From assembly GCA_031258505.1 (NCBI GenBank), contig JAIRMT010000140.1, positions 1-9,337 of the forward strand: 9,337 bases of DNA, written 5' to 3'. The number at the start of each line of letters is the position of its first letter. Position 1 is the stretch's first letter. Positions 1 through 7,207 of this stretch are shown here, piece after piece. The position numbers were made by a program, and so were the translations under genes. This DNA comes from Treponema sp. (lineage in GTDB: Bacteria; Spirochaetota; Spirochaetia; Treponematales; Breznakiellaceae). Under the pieces are notes generated by a model, which ran no database searches, was not told where the DNA came from, and saw nothing but the letters and a program-made list of their open reading frames with translations.

Positions 1-90
1 TCTCTAAGCTATGGCTTAGAGCGTCTCTAAGGGAAGGCTTAGAGTGTCTCTAAGCTATGGCTTAGAGTGTCTCTAAGGCAGGAGGCTCTG
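1..90. repeat. Tandem 23-bp repeat array of alternating inverted heptamers
   Basis: Three good 23-bp units (1-23, 24-46, 47-69) and a decayed fourth (70-90). The core is the heptamer CTCTAAG alternating with its reverse complement CTTAGAG: 2-8 forward, 15-21 reverse, 25-31 forward, 38-44 reverse, 48-54 forward, 61-67 reverse, 71-77 forward. The expected last reverse copy at 84-90 is lost. Spacers alternate strictly between 6 bases (ctatgg, ggaagg, ctatgg, gcagga) and 3 bases (cgt, tgt, tgt). Units 1 and 3 can each form an 8-bp stem (CTCTAAGC/GCTTAGAG) with a 4-base loop. The array lies downstream of the minus-strand genes and runs off the left edge, so its full size is unknown. It could be a set of protein-binding sites, a group of RNA hairpins at transcript ends, or a minisatellite. 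The 23-base period is not a multiple of three, so it is unlikely to be coding. Confidence 0.9.
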
Positions 91-222
91 AATAGCCTGG
101 TCGTTAAGCAGCTTGAACATGGTCTCGATATGCTCCTCAAATCCCAGCGAAAGCGTATACCGCATCTCTCGGTAAACGCCTCTATAGCTACATGGGAGGA
201 TGACTGGGGAATTTCTATGCGT
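73..222 (-). pseudogene. Open reading frame remnant, about 49 codons, no convincing start
   Basis: On the minus strand a frame stays open from just after a stop at 223-225 to a TAG at 73-75. It reads as plausible protein, with the central stretch VYREMRYTLSLGFEEHIETM followed by FKLLNDQAIQSLLP. The only ATG near the middle (163-165) would give 30 residues, and its purine-rich upstream bases abut the start codon too closely for a normal ribosome site. The stop codon lies inside the last, decayed repeat unit. The frame differs from that of the gene ending at 240. It may be the C-terminal scrap of a lost neighbour, or the broken 3' end of the upstream gene. I cannot name the parent family, and chance openness over 150 bases is possible. 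Confidence 0.3.
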
Positions 223-239
223 TTATCCTGCGTATCTGT

Positions 240-2105
240 TTAGCGGGGAATGTTCTTCAGCAGCTTGATGAGATACAACTTGATATAGAGTTCCAGACTG
301 TTATTCTGGAGTTGCCGCAAAGCGGACGAACTCTGGATCAGTTCTGAAGCAGTTTGGGACAGATAGTTTTCGTTTATCTGCACGGGTTTAAGTATACGCG
401 CGGTGCGGCGGATACGGTCCCGAACCAGAGAATTTACGTCTTCTCTGAGGTTCTTCCGGTCTTCCTCCTTGATGAGCTTGGCCCAGCGGTCCCAAAGCCT
501 CGTGAGATAGCCATCAAGCGTTTGTCCAGAGGGCACAAACGCCTCCTCAAATTGCATACAGACCATCCGAAATGTAAGCGGTTTTTCTTTTTTAATCGTG
601 GCTGAGGGGTCGGACGCCACAGCAGGCGCTTCCTTTGGGTTTTCCTTTTTGATAAACAGCGGTATTGAATACCAGAAAGGCAGGCGCGAGCGAGCTTCAT
701 GCAGAAGTGTTTGCCGTTTGACGAGTAGGATTTCGTTTAGACTGAGCCTTTTACCTGTCTGCTTATCAAAGAGTTGGGCAAATTCCGTATAGCCGTTCTG
801 AGCGCTTTGCATTTCCCCAAAAAGGAGCGAAAGCCGTTTGTACTCAAGCATAGCCGCGAGTGTGGGTGTCTGAAGCCTCAGATACTGGATAAGCGCGTCT
901 TTAAAATCTCTATCATGCTCCATAGCTGGTTCAGTCTGGTACTGCTGGATCAGCTTTAGCCAATGCTCAATAATGACATTCCCGATTGAGGCGCGCGCAT
1001 TTTGTAGCTGCTGTACACAGACCAGTGGAAAAGTAGTCTTTGAGATAAACCGTTCCTCCTTCTTTGTGTCGGTAATAGTGATCAGTTCAGGTACAGCAGT
1101 CGGCGGGGCTGCGGCTTTTGTTGCCATGAACTCGTCCAGTTCCTTATCGGAATAGTATTCGAGTAGGGGTTTGCCATCGTATCCCACGAATTTGATGATG
1201 TCTTCCATAGCGTAGAGGTAGGGCGGCTGCATTAACTGTGCGCTAAGTTCCTCAAACGCCTTTTCCTTTACCTTGCGTTGTTTGGTCTTGCCATTAAAGA
1301 AAATGTTGAACCACTCAATGAGGGCAAGTGTCTGTAATAACGTAATATCTTCAGAGGACTTAGCTGTTTCATTGCCGAGCTTGTCTCTGATAAAGCCGCA
1401 CATCTGTGTCCAGAAGAGATATGAACTGTCCCCGCTTTCCTCAAACTCCTCAATAAGCGTATTGGAACTCTGAATCAGACGGTCAAGTAGATTTCGCGGA
1501 TACTCTTCCTGTTCACGGAACAGCGCTGTCAGTTTCTGGAGCGCGAGGTCGTGCTTGCCGGGAATCATGAGGTAGAAGCGTATTTTGAGGAACGCGGCTT
1601 CCAGCAGTCCATGCGGAATCATGGAATCAAGTACCAGTATGGAACCCAGTTGCTTGGGTAATTCCAGCTTTATGATGGGGGTGTGAGCGGCCTCTGGCTT
1701 GTCAAGGTAATCGGCAAGGTCTTCTTTCAGACGAAGAGCAGTGATCTGTTCATTGGGTATCTGTATTTTGAGGCTGCGCTCGTCAGGGAATGGGGAGATA
1801 CTGGAAGTATTCTCCGTTTTATAGGCGACAGCAATCATAGCCGTATAGTATTGAGTGAGGAAGACGACGCGATCAGAGGTAACGCCCTGAATCGCGCATT
1901 TGCCCGCATCCACCAGCGCCGGAACTTCCTCCCAGAATTTAGCGAAGGTATTCCGCGTCCATATCTCCCATTCAGGCAGTTCCCTCATGTGCTGCCGCGC
2001 ATATTTTCCAATAAAGTCAACAAATACGCTGATTTTTATGCTAGGGGTATGAACTTTATTTGCATATGCCCACAGTAAGGAATATAGATCAACTTTCTGC
2101 ATCAT
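240..2105 (-). CDS. Large helical protein of unknown function (about 621 aa)
   Basis: No family recognised with confidence. The product is about 621 residues from the tandem Met codons at 2100-2105, rich in Leu, Glu, Lys and Gln, with predicted long helices throughout. It has no signal peptide and no clear membrane segment when started there, so it is probably cytoplasmic. A Pro/Ala/Lys-rich, low-complexity stretch (about 497-519, around KKENPKEAPAVASDPSATIK) separates a C-terminal helical region with many basic residues (RDRIRRTARILK). The frame is open up to a GTG at 2262-2264, but that extension would cross the start of the divergent gene and the AT-rich region between them. It would also add an odd hydrophobic N-terminus, so I prefer the later start, though no strong ribosome site precedes either. 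Size and composition recall large proteins of unknown function in treponemes (DUF5312-type), but that is from memory and untested. The gene reads towards the hairpin repeats at 1-90. Confidence 0.7.
   Translation of the reverse strand: MMQKVDLYSLLWAYANKVHTPSIKISVFVDFIGKYARQHMRELPEWEIWTRNTFAKFWEEVPALVDAGKCAIQGVTSDRVVFLTQYYTAMIAVAYKTENTSSISPFPDERSLKIQIPNEQITALRLKEDLADYLDKPEAAHTPIIKLELPKQLGSILVLDSMIPHGLLEAAFLKIRFYLMIPGKHDLALQKLTALFREQEEYPRNLLDRLIQSSNTLIEEFEESGDSSYLFWTQMCGFIRDKLGNETAKSSEDITLLQTLALIEWFNIFFNGKTKQRKVKEKAFEELSAQLMQPPYLYAMEDIIKFVGYDGKPLLEYYSDKELDEFMATKAAAPPTAVPELITITDTKKEERFISKTTFPLVCVQQLQNARASIGNVIIEHWLKLIQQYQTEPAMEHDRDFKDALIQYLRLQTPTLAAMLEYKRLSLLFGEMQSAQNGYTEFAQLFDKQTGKRLSLNEILLVKRQTLLHEARSRLPFWYSIPLFIKKENPKEAPAVASDPSATIKKEKPLTFRMVCMQFEEAFVPSGQTLDGYLTRLWDRWAKLIKEEDRKNLREDVNSLVRDRIRRTARILKPVQINENYLSQTASELIQSSSALRQLQNNSLELYIKLYLIKLLKNIPR
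2060..2088 (+). promoter_or_regulatory. Possible sigma-70-like promoter for the pseudokinase-like gene
   Basis: TTGCAT (2060-2065) and TATAGA (2083-2088) are separated by exactly 17 bases and would start transcription near 2095, about 120 bases before the ATG at 2215. It lies over the first codons of the divergent gene if that gene starts at 2105, so the two would interfere. The match is good but could be chance in an AT-rich stretch. Confidence 0.3.
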
Positions 2106-2182
2106 AATATGATCATACAATACAATAACAATGATGGGAAGAGTACCAGACACTAAGTGGAGAGAGAATTCCCCTCTGGCGA

Positions 2183-2211
2183 ATTGTATGATAGCCTTGT
2201 TTAGGAAGTAA
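2183..2211 (-). promoter_or_regulatory. Possible weak promoter for the large helical protein
   Basis: Read on the minus strand, TTACTT (2206-2211) is followed after 17 bases by TACAAT (2183-2188). The -10 is good and the -35 is poor. It would give a leader of about 70 bases before the Met codons at 2100-2105, and would exclude the GTG at 2264 as the start. Weak evidence only. Confidence 0.22.
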
Positions 2212-2214
2212 AAG

Positions 2215-3723
2215 ATGATCAGCACTCTTGAAATTGATGGGAAACCGACGCTCTTTTTTGACACCGGCCTCGATGCGCAGGCTTTCGCGCAGGCAAAGCT
2301 CTCGTATTTTATGACAGAGCAAGGGTTTATTGTCAGCCATGATGGGTCGGTGAACGTATGGCACGCTGGAGGCGCCGTTGAGCGGAACGGCGCTATTGGT
2401 ATTTGGGGACCGGCCTTTGAAGGCAGACCGCTTGACGCGCTCCTCGATGTGCGCGACTCCGATGCGGCGAAAGATACGGCTCTTGACGCCTTGCGCGCCT
2501 GGCTTGCGGCTTCTGTCAGCCTGAGCTATCGCAACGTTGCCTTTTCACTCGCGCCGGCGCTTGCGCTTGTCGCGCCTGATGGGACGCTCCTGTTTTGTCC
2601 ACCAGCAACCGCGCGCCGGAGCCTTGAAGCCGAGAATCGCTGGATAAGCGGCGGAGAACGTTGGATACACCCAGACTTGCGCGGAGAAGAGGCTATTGCT
2701 TTCACTGCTTCAGCCTTACTTTACCAGCTTTTTGTGGGAACGCCGCCGTTTCTTAATACAGACCTTGAGGTCTTGCATCAGGATATGCGCGAAGGAGTAT
2801 ATCTGCCCATACATCTCGCAGTTCCCGGCCTGAACGCGGAACTGGCGGCGCTTCTTAAGAGCGCACTCATGCCCACGAAAGACGCGCATGGCACTGCGCC
2901 ACCAAGCCTGCCACGCGCTGCACAACGCAAGGTGCAACGCGCGCAACGAGCCGAGCTTGCTACGCAGTTGCGGGATTTCCTAGGCGCTGTTGGTTCCAAG
3001 AAGGCTGATTTGTATATCCAGACGTGTACTGAGGAGGAACGCGCCAGAATCAGGCTTGAGCGGGAGAAGTTTCTTAAAAAGAGCAGCATGACTGTAAAGA
3101 CTAAACGTTTTGTCGTCAGAAACACCTCCATACTCGCGGTCTGCCTGGCTACGCTCATCAGCGTTGGGCTTGTCGTGCGAAGCACCATTGAAAGCCGCGC
3201 CTCACTGCCGACCACGAGAGGCATGACAACGGCTGAGGTCGTGGAAACCTACTACGGAGCCTTTGCCACTCTGGATCATCAGCTTATGGAAGCCTGTGTC
3301 CAGAAAAACACCAGCAAGATTGGCAAGAGCGATATTGAGATGGTTACGAATCTCTTTGTGTTAAACCGCGTCCAGCAAGCTTATGAGTATGTGGATATGA
3401 TGGTTCCAGCCCAGGACTGGGTTGACGCAGGGTCGCCGGCCACGGAAATGACAGTCTTTGGCGTTTCGGGCCTCCAGCTTGAGGTTCTGGACAGCGATGA
3501 AAGCGACGGAGAAACGACGTTTCAGGCTTCGTACACACTCTGGCTTCCCGGTTCATACCGTCCGCTGGAAGAAGGGGAGGAAGCGCCCGATCCCTTTGCT
3601 TCTGAGCTAACCGTGCCGCCGCCGTGGGGCGTTTCCTACACTGATACGCTTACGCTTTCGTGGTATAAAGACGCCTGGCGCATAACAGACATAACGCGGC
3701 AAGGGGACCAAGGCTTGTATTAG
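2215..3723 (+). CDS. Membrane-anchored protein with degenerate Ser/Thr kinase-like domain and outer NTF2-like domain
   Basis: A 502-residue bitopic membrane protein. ATG 2215 has a ribosome site AGGAAG at 2203-2208, six bases upstream. Residues about 80-230 resemble the C-lobe of a Hanks-type protein kinase: a strand-turn-strand at APDGTLLFCPP (120-130), where the DFG loop would follow, then the helix-F-like stretch FTASALLYQLFVGTPPF (163-179) and a closing helix ending ALMP. The catalytic HRD, the DFG aspartate and the ATP-binding lysine and glycine loop are not visible, so it is probably a pseudokinase. A basic stretch (about 230-302) precedes one transmembrane helix at about 303-325, giving N-terminus inside by the positive-inside rule. 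Residues about 338-502 would be periplasmic. They start TTAEVVETYYGAFATLD and end with SYTDTLTLSWYKDAWRITDI, a pattern typical of NTF2-like or SnoaL-like folds. It may be a scaffold or signal sensor; partner unknown. The gene stands alone between a divergent and a convergent neighbour. Confidence 0.75.
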   Translation: MISTLEIDGKPTLFFDTGLDAQAFAQAKLSYFMTEQGFIVSHDGSVNVWHAGGAVERNGAIGIWGPAFEGRPLDALLDVRDSDAAKDTALDALRAWLAASVSLSYRNVAFSLAPALALVAPDGTLLFCPPATARRSLEAENRWISGGERWIHPDLRGEEAIAFTASALLYQLFVGTPPFLNTDLEVLHQDMREGVYLPIHLAVPGLNAELAALLKSALMPTKDAHGTAPPSLPRAAQRKVQRAQRAELATQLRDFLGAVGSKKADLYIQTCTEEERARIRLEREKFLKKSSMTVKTKRFVVRNTSILAVCLATLISVGLVVRSTIESRASLPTTRGMTTAEVVETYYGAFATLDHQLMEACVQKNTSKIGKSDIEMVTNLFVLNRVQQAYEYVDMMVPAQDWVDAGSPATEMTVFGVSGLQLEVLDSDESDGETTFQASYTLWLPGSYRPLEEGEEAPDPFASELTVPPPWGVSYTDTLTLSWYKDAWRITDITRQGDQGLY

Positions 3724-3734
3724 GAAGCCAAGAG

Positions 3735-4538
3735 TTAGCGCCCAAACGCATGGTCAGCCTGACTGACGAACCAGCGCAAGACCGCGTCGGCGCGGTTGGA
3801 GAAGGAGTCGCCTACGCGCTCGTTCAGGCCGGGAAACGAGGCTGCTTTTGCCGCAGAAAGCACATAGACAAGGAGATCTGCGCCAGCGTCAAACACTGCG
3901 ACCACGGAACGGAGCTGGTTCTTCCCCACCGCCGGAATAATCACAAGGTTGAGCGTCGTGAGGTTCTCCTGTGTAAACAAAAGCGCGTCGCTTCGGGCGT
4001 GGTACTCGTAACGGTAGATGTTGTCGCCAAAGGTGAGGTCTTTCTGGCGGACGTAGAGCAGCGCGCTCGCGGGCGGCGTGTCATAGACCGGATCAGGCAA
4101 GGGACGCTTGGTTTCAGGGCTGTCGATTACAGTGGAGGTTTCGTAAAAAGTACGCATCCGTTTGCGGCTCTCCGAGTAATACTCCAATCCAGCCAGACTG
4201 CTTAGTGCCAGACATTGGTTAAAGAGGACGCTTCGTTCAGTCTCATTCCACGCGGGGAAGGAAGCGCCAGACGGTTTGTGGTATACGCACAGGGTTTCCA
4301 CCAGAAAACTGGGGTCCAGGTCTTGAAGAGCATTGGCAACCAGTTCCTGTGTGTAAGCATGGCGGGGGAGCAGGACCGGCATCGAGGTTTTGAACCGAAC
4401 TTCAGTTACGGTTTCCTGCTCAGAAGCCATAAGCGCGTTAAACACGCTTGGGTCGAGAAGCTCGTCAAGCGGCGTGGGGAAAACCAACGCCGCATTAAGC
4501 AGAATCAGGTATGTTACAAGAACTATACGCAGCGTCAT
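3735..4538 (-). CDS. Exported protein of unknown function linked to jag (267 aa)
   Basis: Last gene of the operon. I start it at ATG 4536-4538, four bases after the jag stop, which suggests translational coupling. A start further upstream at 4613 would overlap jag and bury the signal sequence. The N-terminus MTLRIVLVTYLILLNAALVF is a signal peptide or membrane anchor, with no obvious lipobox cysteine. The mature part is mixed alpha/beta with conserved-looking motifs: GLEYYSESRKRMRTFYET, VIDSPETKR, VRQKDLTFGDNIYRYEY and LLVYVLSAAKAASFPG, ending in ADAVLRWFVSQADHAFGR. It resembles a spirochaete family of about 270 residues annotated as unknown function (I recall DUF6675), but this is from memory. 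No catalytic signature is visible. Position after jag and yidC suggests a role in the envelope, but this is inference. It ends 11 bases from the convergent gene, and no intrinsic terminator is seen. Confidence 0.75.
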   Translation of the reverse strand: MTLRIVLVTYLILLNAALVFPTPLDELLDPSVFNALMASEQETVTEVRFKTSMPVLLPRHAYTQELVANALQDLDPSFLVETLCVYHKPSGASFPAWNETERSVLFNQCLALSSLAGLEYYSESRKRMRTFYETSTVIDSPETKRPLPDPVYDTPPASALLYVRQKDLTFGDNIYRYEYHARSDALLFTQENLTTLNLVIIPAVGKNQLRSVVAVFDAGADLLVYVLSAAKAASFPGLNERVGDSFSNRADAVLRWFVSQADHAFGR

Positions 4539-4542
4539 TAAG

Positions 4543-5274
4543 CTATCGCCTGCCCCGGTAATACACCCGCACCTGCTTATACAAACCTTCACCTTCGCTC
4601 TTGGTTTCCACATCGGCGATGTCGCTCAAGGTGGTGTGGATGAGACGGCGGTCAAAGGGGTTCATAGGTTCAAGCAGTACGGAGCTGCGGCTATCCCGCA
4701 CACGATCAGCAACCGTGTAGGCCAGGCGAACCAGCGATTCCTCGCGGTGGATGCGATAGTTCTCTGTATCCAGAATGATCCGTACATCCTCACGCCCCTG
4801 TCTGCCTGCGTAGATGTTTACCAGAAGCTGAAGCGCGTCCAGGTTTTTCCCCTTCTTGCCAATCAGAATAGAAGAGAACTGCGAATCCATCTTCAGCCCG
4901 ATCTTGCGATCCTCCCGGAACAGTACCGTTACCTTTGCGGTGTAACCCATGCGGCTGATGAGTCCCTGAGTAAAGTCAATGAGCTTCTGCTCAAAGTCGT
5001 TTTGGGCTTCAGGATTGCCAAACACCGCGTCAGTGAACTGCTTCTTTTCAAGCTCAGAGATGCCAGAGGGCGCTTCTCCTTCATCATCCCGGTCAGCCGT
5101 AACAGGCGACGACTGACCTATATGAACCCTGATTTTTACATAGCCCTTTTTAAATAACACCTGACGCCTACTTTCGATGATCTCCACGTCAAAGGCCTCC
5201 TTTGCGAGGCCAAGCGATTCCGCCGCCCGATCAATAGCCTCTTTCTCGGTGCGGCCCTCAAATTCGTATTCCAT
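4543..5274 (-). CDS. jag: Jag/KhpB, KH-R3H RNA-binding protein
   Basis: A 243-residue single-stranded nucleic acid binding protein, known elsewhere as Jag, EloR or KhpB, acting in RNA binding and cell elongation control. The Jag_N domain is residues about 1-52 (MEYEFEGRTEKEAIDRAAES, then QVLFKKGYVKIRV). An acidic linker spans about 53-90. The KH domain is about 95-175, with the GxxG loop as G139-K-K-G142 followed by KNLDALQLLVNIYAGR. The R3H domain is at the C-terminus, with R209-x3-H213 in NPFDRRLIHTTL. Length is within the usual range for short Jag proteins. The ribosome site AAGGAG (5283-5288) lies eight bases before ATG 5274. It follows yidC by 43 bases and precedes an exported protein by four, so it is cotranscribed with the membrane insertion genes. 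The link with YidC is a common arrangement and fits binding of transcripts or nascent complexes near the membrane. Confidence 0.95.
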   Translation of the reverse strand: MEYEFEGRTEKEAIDRAAESLGLAKEAFDVEIIESRRQVLFKKGYVKIRVHIGQSSPVTADRDDEGEAPSGISELEKKQFTDAVFGNPEAQNDFEQKLIDFTQGLISRMGYTAKVTVLFREDRKIGLKMDSQFSSILIGKKGKNLDALQLLVNIYAGRQGREDVRIILDTENYRIHREESLVRLAYTVADRVRDSRSSVLLEPMNPFDRRLIHTTLSDIADVETKSEGEGLYKQVRVYYRGRR

Positions 5275-5317
5275 ATATAGCTCTCCTTAATAAAGAAATT
5301 TTTGATACAAGGCGCTG

Positions 5318-7120
5318 TTAGCGCTTCTTTTTTTTCTTCGGCGCGATCTTCGGGGCAATCTTTGGTTCCGCCTTTTTCTCGCTTTCAGCCCGTATAGCCG
5401 CCCGTTTCGGCGCAAGGTACTTGTTTATGGCAAGCTGCTGTACCAGAGTCAGCAGGTTAGAAAATATCCAGTAGACCAGCAGGCCAGATGGCACGTTGTA
5501 CAGCATAAAGAAGAAGATAATCGGCATGGCATAGAGCATGAGCTTCGTCTGGGTATTCCCCTGCTGATCAGGAGTCTGAGTTACCTTGCCATAGAGAAGC
5601 TGAGACGCAACATAGATGATGGGAAGGAGCCGGATATCGCTCCAGCCAAGAATGGGAATCGTTACCGGCGCAAAGTTGAAGACTGACTCAGGGAGGGAAA
5701 GGTCTGGTATCCAGCCCGGAATGAACAGAGCGCCGCGCAGGTCAAAGTGATTGTTAAACAGATTGTACATGGCAAAGAAAATAGGAATCTGAAGCAGCAT
5801 GGGTAAACAACCGGCAAGCGGGTTATAACCTTCTCTCTTATAAAACTCCGCCATTTCCGCATTCATCTTCTGCTGGTTATCCTTGTACTTCTCCTGTATC
5901 TCCTTGATTCGGGGCGCCAGCGCCTGCATACGCAGAGTTGCCTCCGAGCTTTTCTTCGTAAGCGGGAAGAAAAGCACCTTCACCAACAGAGTAAGCAGGA
6001 TGATCGCTACGCCATAGTTCGGAATGAGATGATAGAACACCATAAGCAGCCACTTGAGGCCGCTCTCCAAGGGGCTGAGTATGCCGCTGGTGTTGGCGAC
6101 CTTTACCATGTCCATGTCGCGCAGGTTAAAGCTGTTGTTTCCATTGTTATACACCGACAGGGTTTCCTGCTCCTTCGGCCCCAGATAGAAACGGTAGGTG
6201 TCCTCAACACGTCCAGTTTGCGCCGGACGGATGACATAGAAACGCGACGCGCTGCTCAACCCGGGCTCGGCCCTAGAGGAAAACGCAATGTCGTACTGGT
6301 TTGGGTAAGGAATGGCGATAAACGTGAAATACTTGCCCGCAATGGCCGCCCACTTCGGCAAGGTATTGATGGTTGTAGGAATGTCGCTCACCTTCTCCTG
6401 CTTCTGCTTGCCATTGGCAAACGTGAAGTAGTTACGGTATTCGTTGCGCTGATCCAACTGGTTAAAGGACGGCCCTATCTGCGGCCCAAAGCTCAGGGTA
6501 TAGGCAGCGCCGTTGAAATCAAGCGAGGGCATCACAGTGCTGTCGGGCGGTATGCCAAGATTGATCGTCAGCTCAAACATATACTCGTTGGGCTTAAAGT
6601 CATACCGTTTGCTTAAACGAAAGCGTCCTCTGTCGCCCTCAAGCACAAAGTCGCGGTAAAACTCCACCGAGTAATCAGACAAGCGCCGCACTTGAAAGAC
6701 CGAAGTCAGGGGCTGTGCGCCAGCCTTACCAAAAGCCACTGTAAAAGCGTGCGCCTCAGTATTGCCAGACAGCACCATCTCTACAAAGTCTCCTTTGTCA
6801 GTGTGTTGCTTGAGCTTATAAGAAACCACATCCCCGCCAACGCTGCTCAGTGTTATTGAAAGCAGGTTGGTTTCAATGTTCACCCGCTGCTCGATCAAGT
6901 CTTCAATGCCATCGGGTATAACGGGCCCGTCCACGTTAGTTACCGGAGCGCCTTCTCCGGCAGGCGCTTGGGTCTGACCAGGGCTTGCCGGAGCGCTTAC
7001 CACAGTCGTCGGCTCCAGCGGCAGGGTTTGAGGCGGCGGGAAGAAGATTCCCTGCACCATATAAAAGACCGTTATAACCACGACTGAAAGTGCCACAGCC
7101 AGTAATGTTCGCTTTTCCAT
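5318..7120 (-). CDS. yidC: Membrane protein insertase YidC
   Basis: A 600-residue insertase that places proteins in the inner membrane, alone or with SecYEG. TM1 is about 5-27. A Pro/Ala-rich linker (28-65) leads to the large periplasmic domain (about 70-350) typical of diderm YidC. The conserved membrane core follows: TM2 about 369-387, a charged cytoplasmic hairpin 388-430 (SEATLRMQALAPRIKEIQEK), TM3 about 433-455 (PLAGCLPMLLQIPIFFAMYN), TM4 about 496-512 and TM5-6 about 525-563 (MPIIFFFMLYNVPSGLLVYW). The groove residue that is arginine in E. coli (R366) aligns with lysine K381 in LLVKVLFFPLTKKS. The tail is very basic, with a KIAP duplicate and KKKKKR at the end, consistent with ribosome binding. 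The start has GAGGT (7129-7133) eight bases upstream. It lies between yidD (117-base gap) and jag (43-base gap). Confidence 0.97.
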   Translation of the reverse strand: MEKRTLLAVALSVVVITVFYMVQGIFFPPPQTLPLEPTTVVSAPASPGQTQAPAGEGAPVTNVDGPVIPDGIEDLIEQRVNIETNLLSITLSSVGGDVVSYKLKQHTDKGDFVEMVLSGNTEAHAFTVAFGKAGAQPLTSVFQVRRLSDYSVEFYRDFVLEGDRGRFRLSKRYDFKPNEYMFELTINLGIPPDSTVMPSLDFNGAAYTLSFGPQIGPSFNQLDQRNEYRNYFTFANGKQKQEKVSDIPTTINTLPKWAAIAGKYFTFIAIPYPNQYDIAFSSRAEPGLSSASRFYVIRPAQTGRVEDTYRFYLGPKEQETLSVYNNGNNSFNLRDMDMVKVANTSGILSPLESGLKWLLMVFYHLIPNYGVAIILLTLLVKVLFFPLTKKSSEATLRMQALAPRIKEIQEKYKDNQQKMNAEMAEFYKREGYNPLAGCLPMLLQIPIFFAMYNLFNNHFDLRGALFIPGWIPDLSLPESVFNFAPVTIPILGWSDIRLLPIIYVASQLLYGKVTQTPDQQGNTQTKLMLYAMPIIFFFMLYNVPSGLLVYWIFSNLLTLVQQLAINKYLAPKRAAIRAESEKKAEPKIAPKIAPKKKKKR

Positions 7121-7141
7121 CTATAAAAACCTCGATTTAGG

Positions 7142-7170
7142 GCGTGGTGGAACTTGGTTCTTGGCCACGC
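7142..7170. repeat. Inverted repeat between yidD and yidC
   Basis: GCGTGG (7142-7147) and CCACGC (7165-7170) form a 6-bp stem with a 17-base loop, just before the yidC ribosome site on the minus strand. It is weaker than the hairpin next to yidD, but together they fill the spacer. Confidence 0.4.
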
Positions 7171-7207
7171 AAGCTAGAAGCGCCCGAAACAAGCGGAGGC
7201 TTCATAC

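Noticed and set aside
1..90. CRISPR array
   Set aside because: Units are 23 bp with only 3-6 base spacers, and no unique spacers of 25-40 bases exist.
2778..3224. Minus-strand 148-codon frame opposite the pseudokinase-like gene
   Set aside because: It is biased in Arg, Ser and Ala as expected of an antisense shadow in GC-rich codons, and lacks a ribosome site.
3712..3729. Terminator between the convergent genes (GGCTT/AAGCC)
   Set aside because: The stem is only 5 bp with an 8-base loop and no T-run on either strand, so it cannot be called a terminator.
4539..4613. Upstream start (4613) for the exported protein
   Set aside because: It would overlap the end of jag by about 70 bases and place 25 charged, Cys-rich residues before an obvious signal peptide.
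4390..5157. Plus-strand 255-codon frame opposite jag and the exported protein
   Set aside because: The opposite strand encodes clear Jag domains with a good ribosome site; this frame has no recognisable motifs and is a shadow.
6029..6616. Plus-strand 195-codon frame opposite yidC
   Set aside because: It lies fully inside yidC and shows no recognisable protein features.
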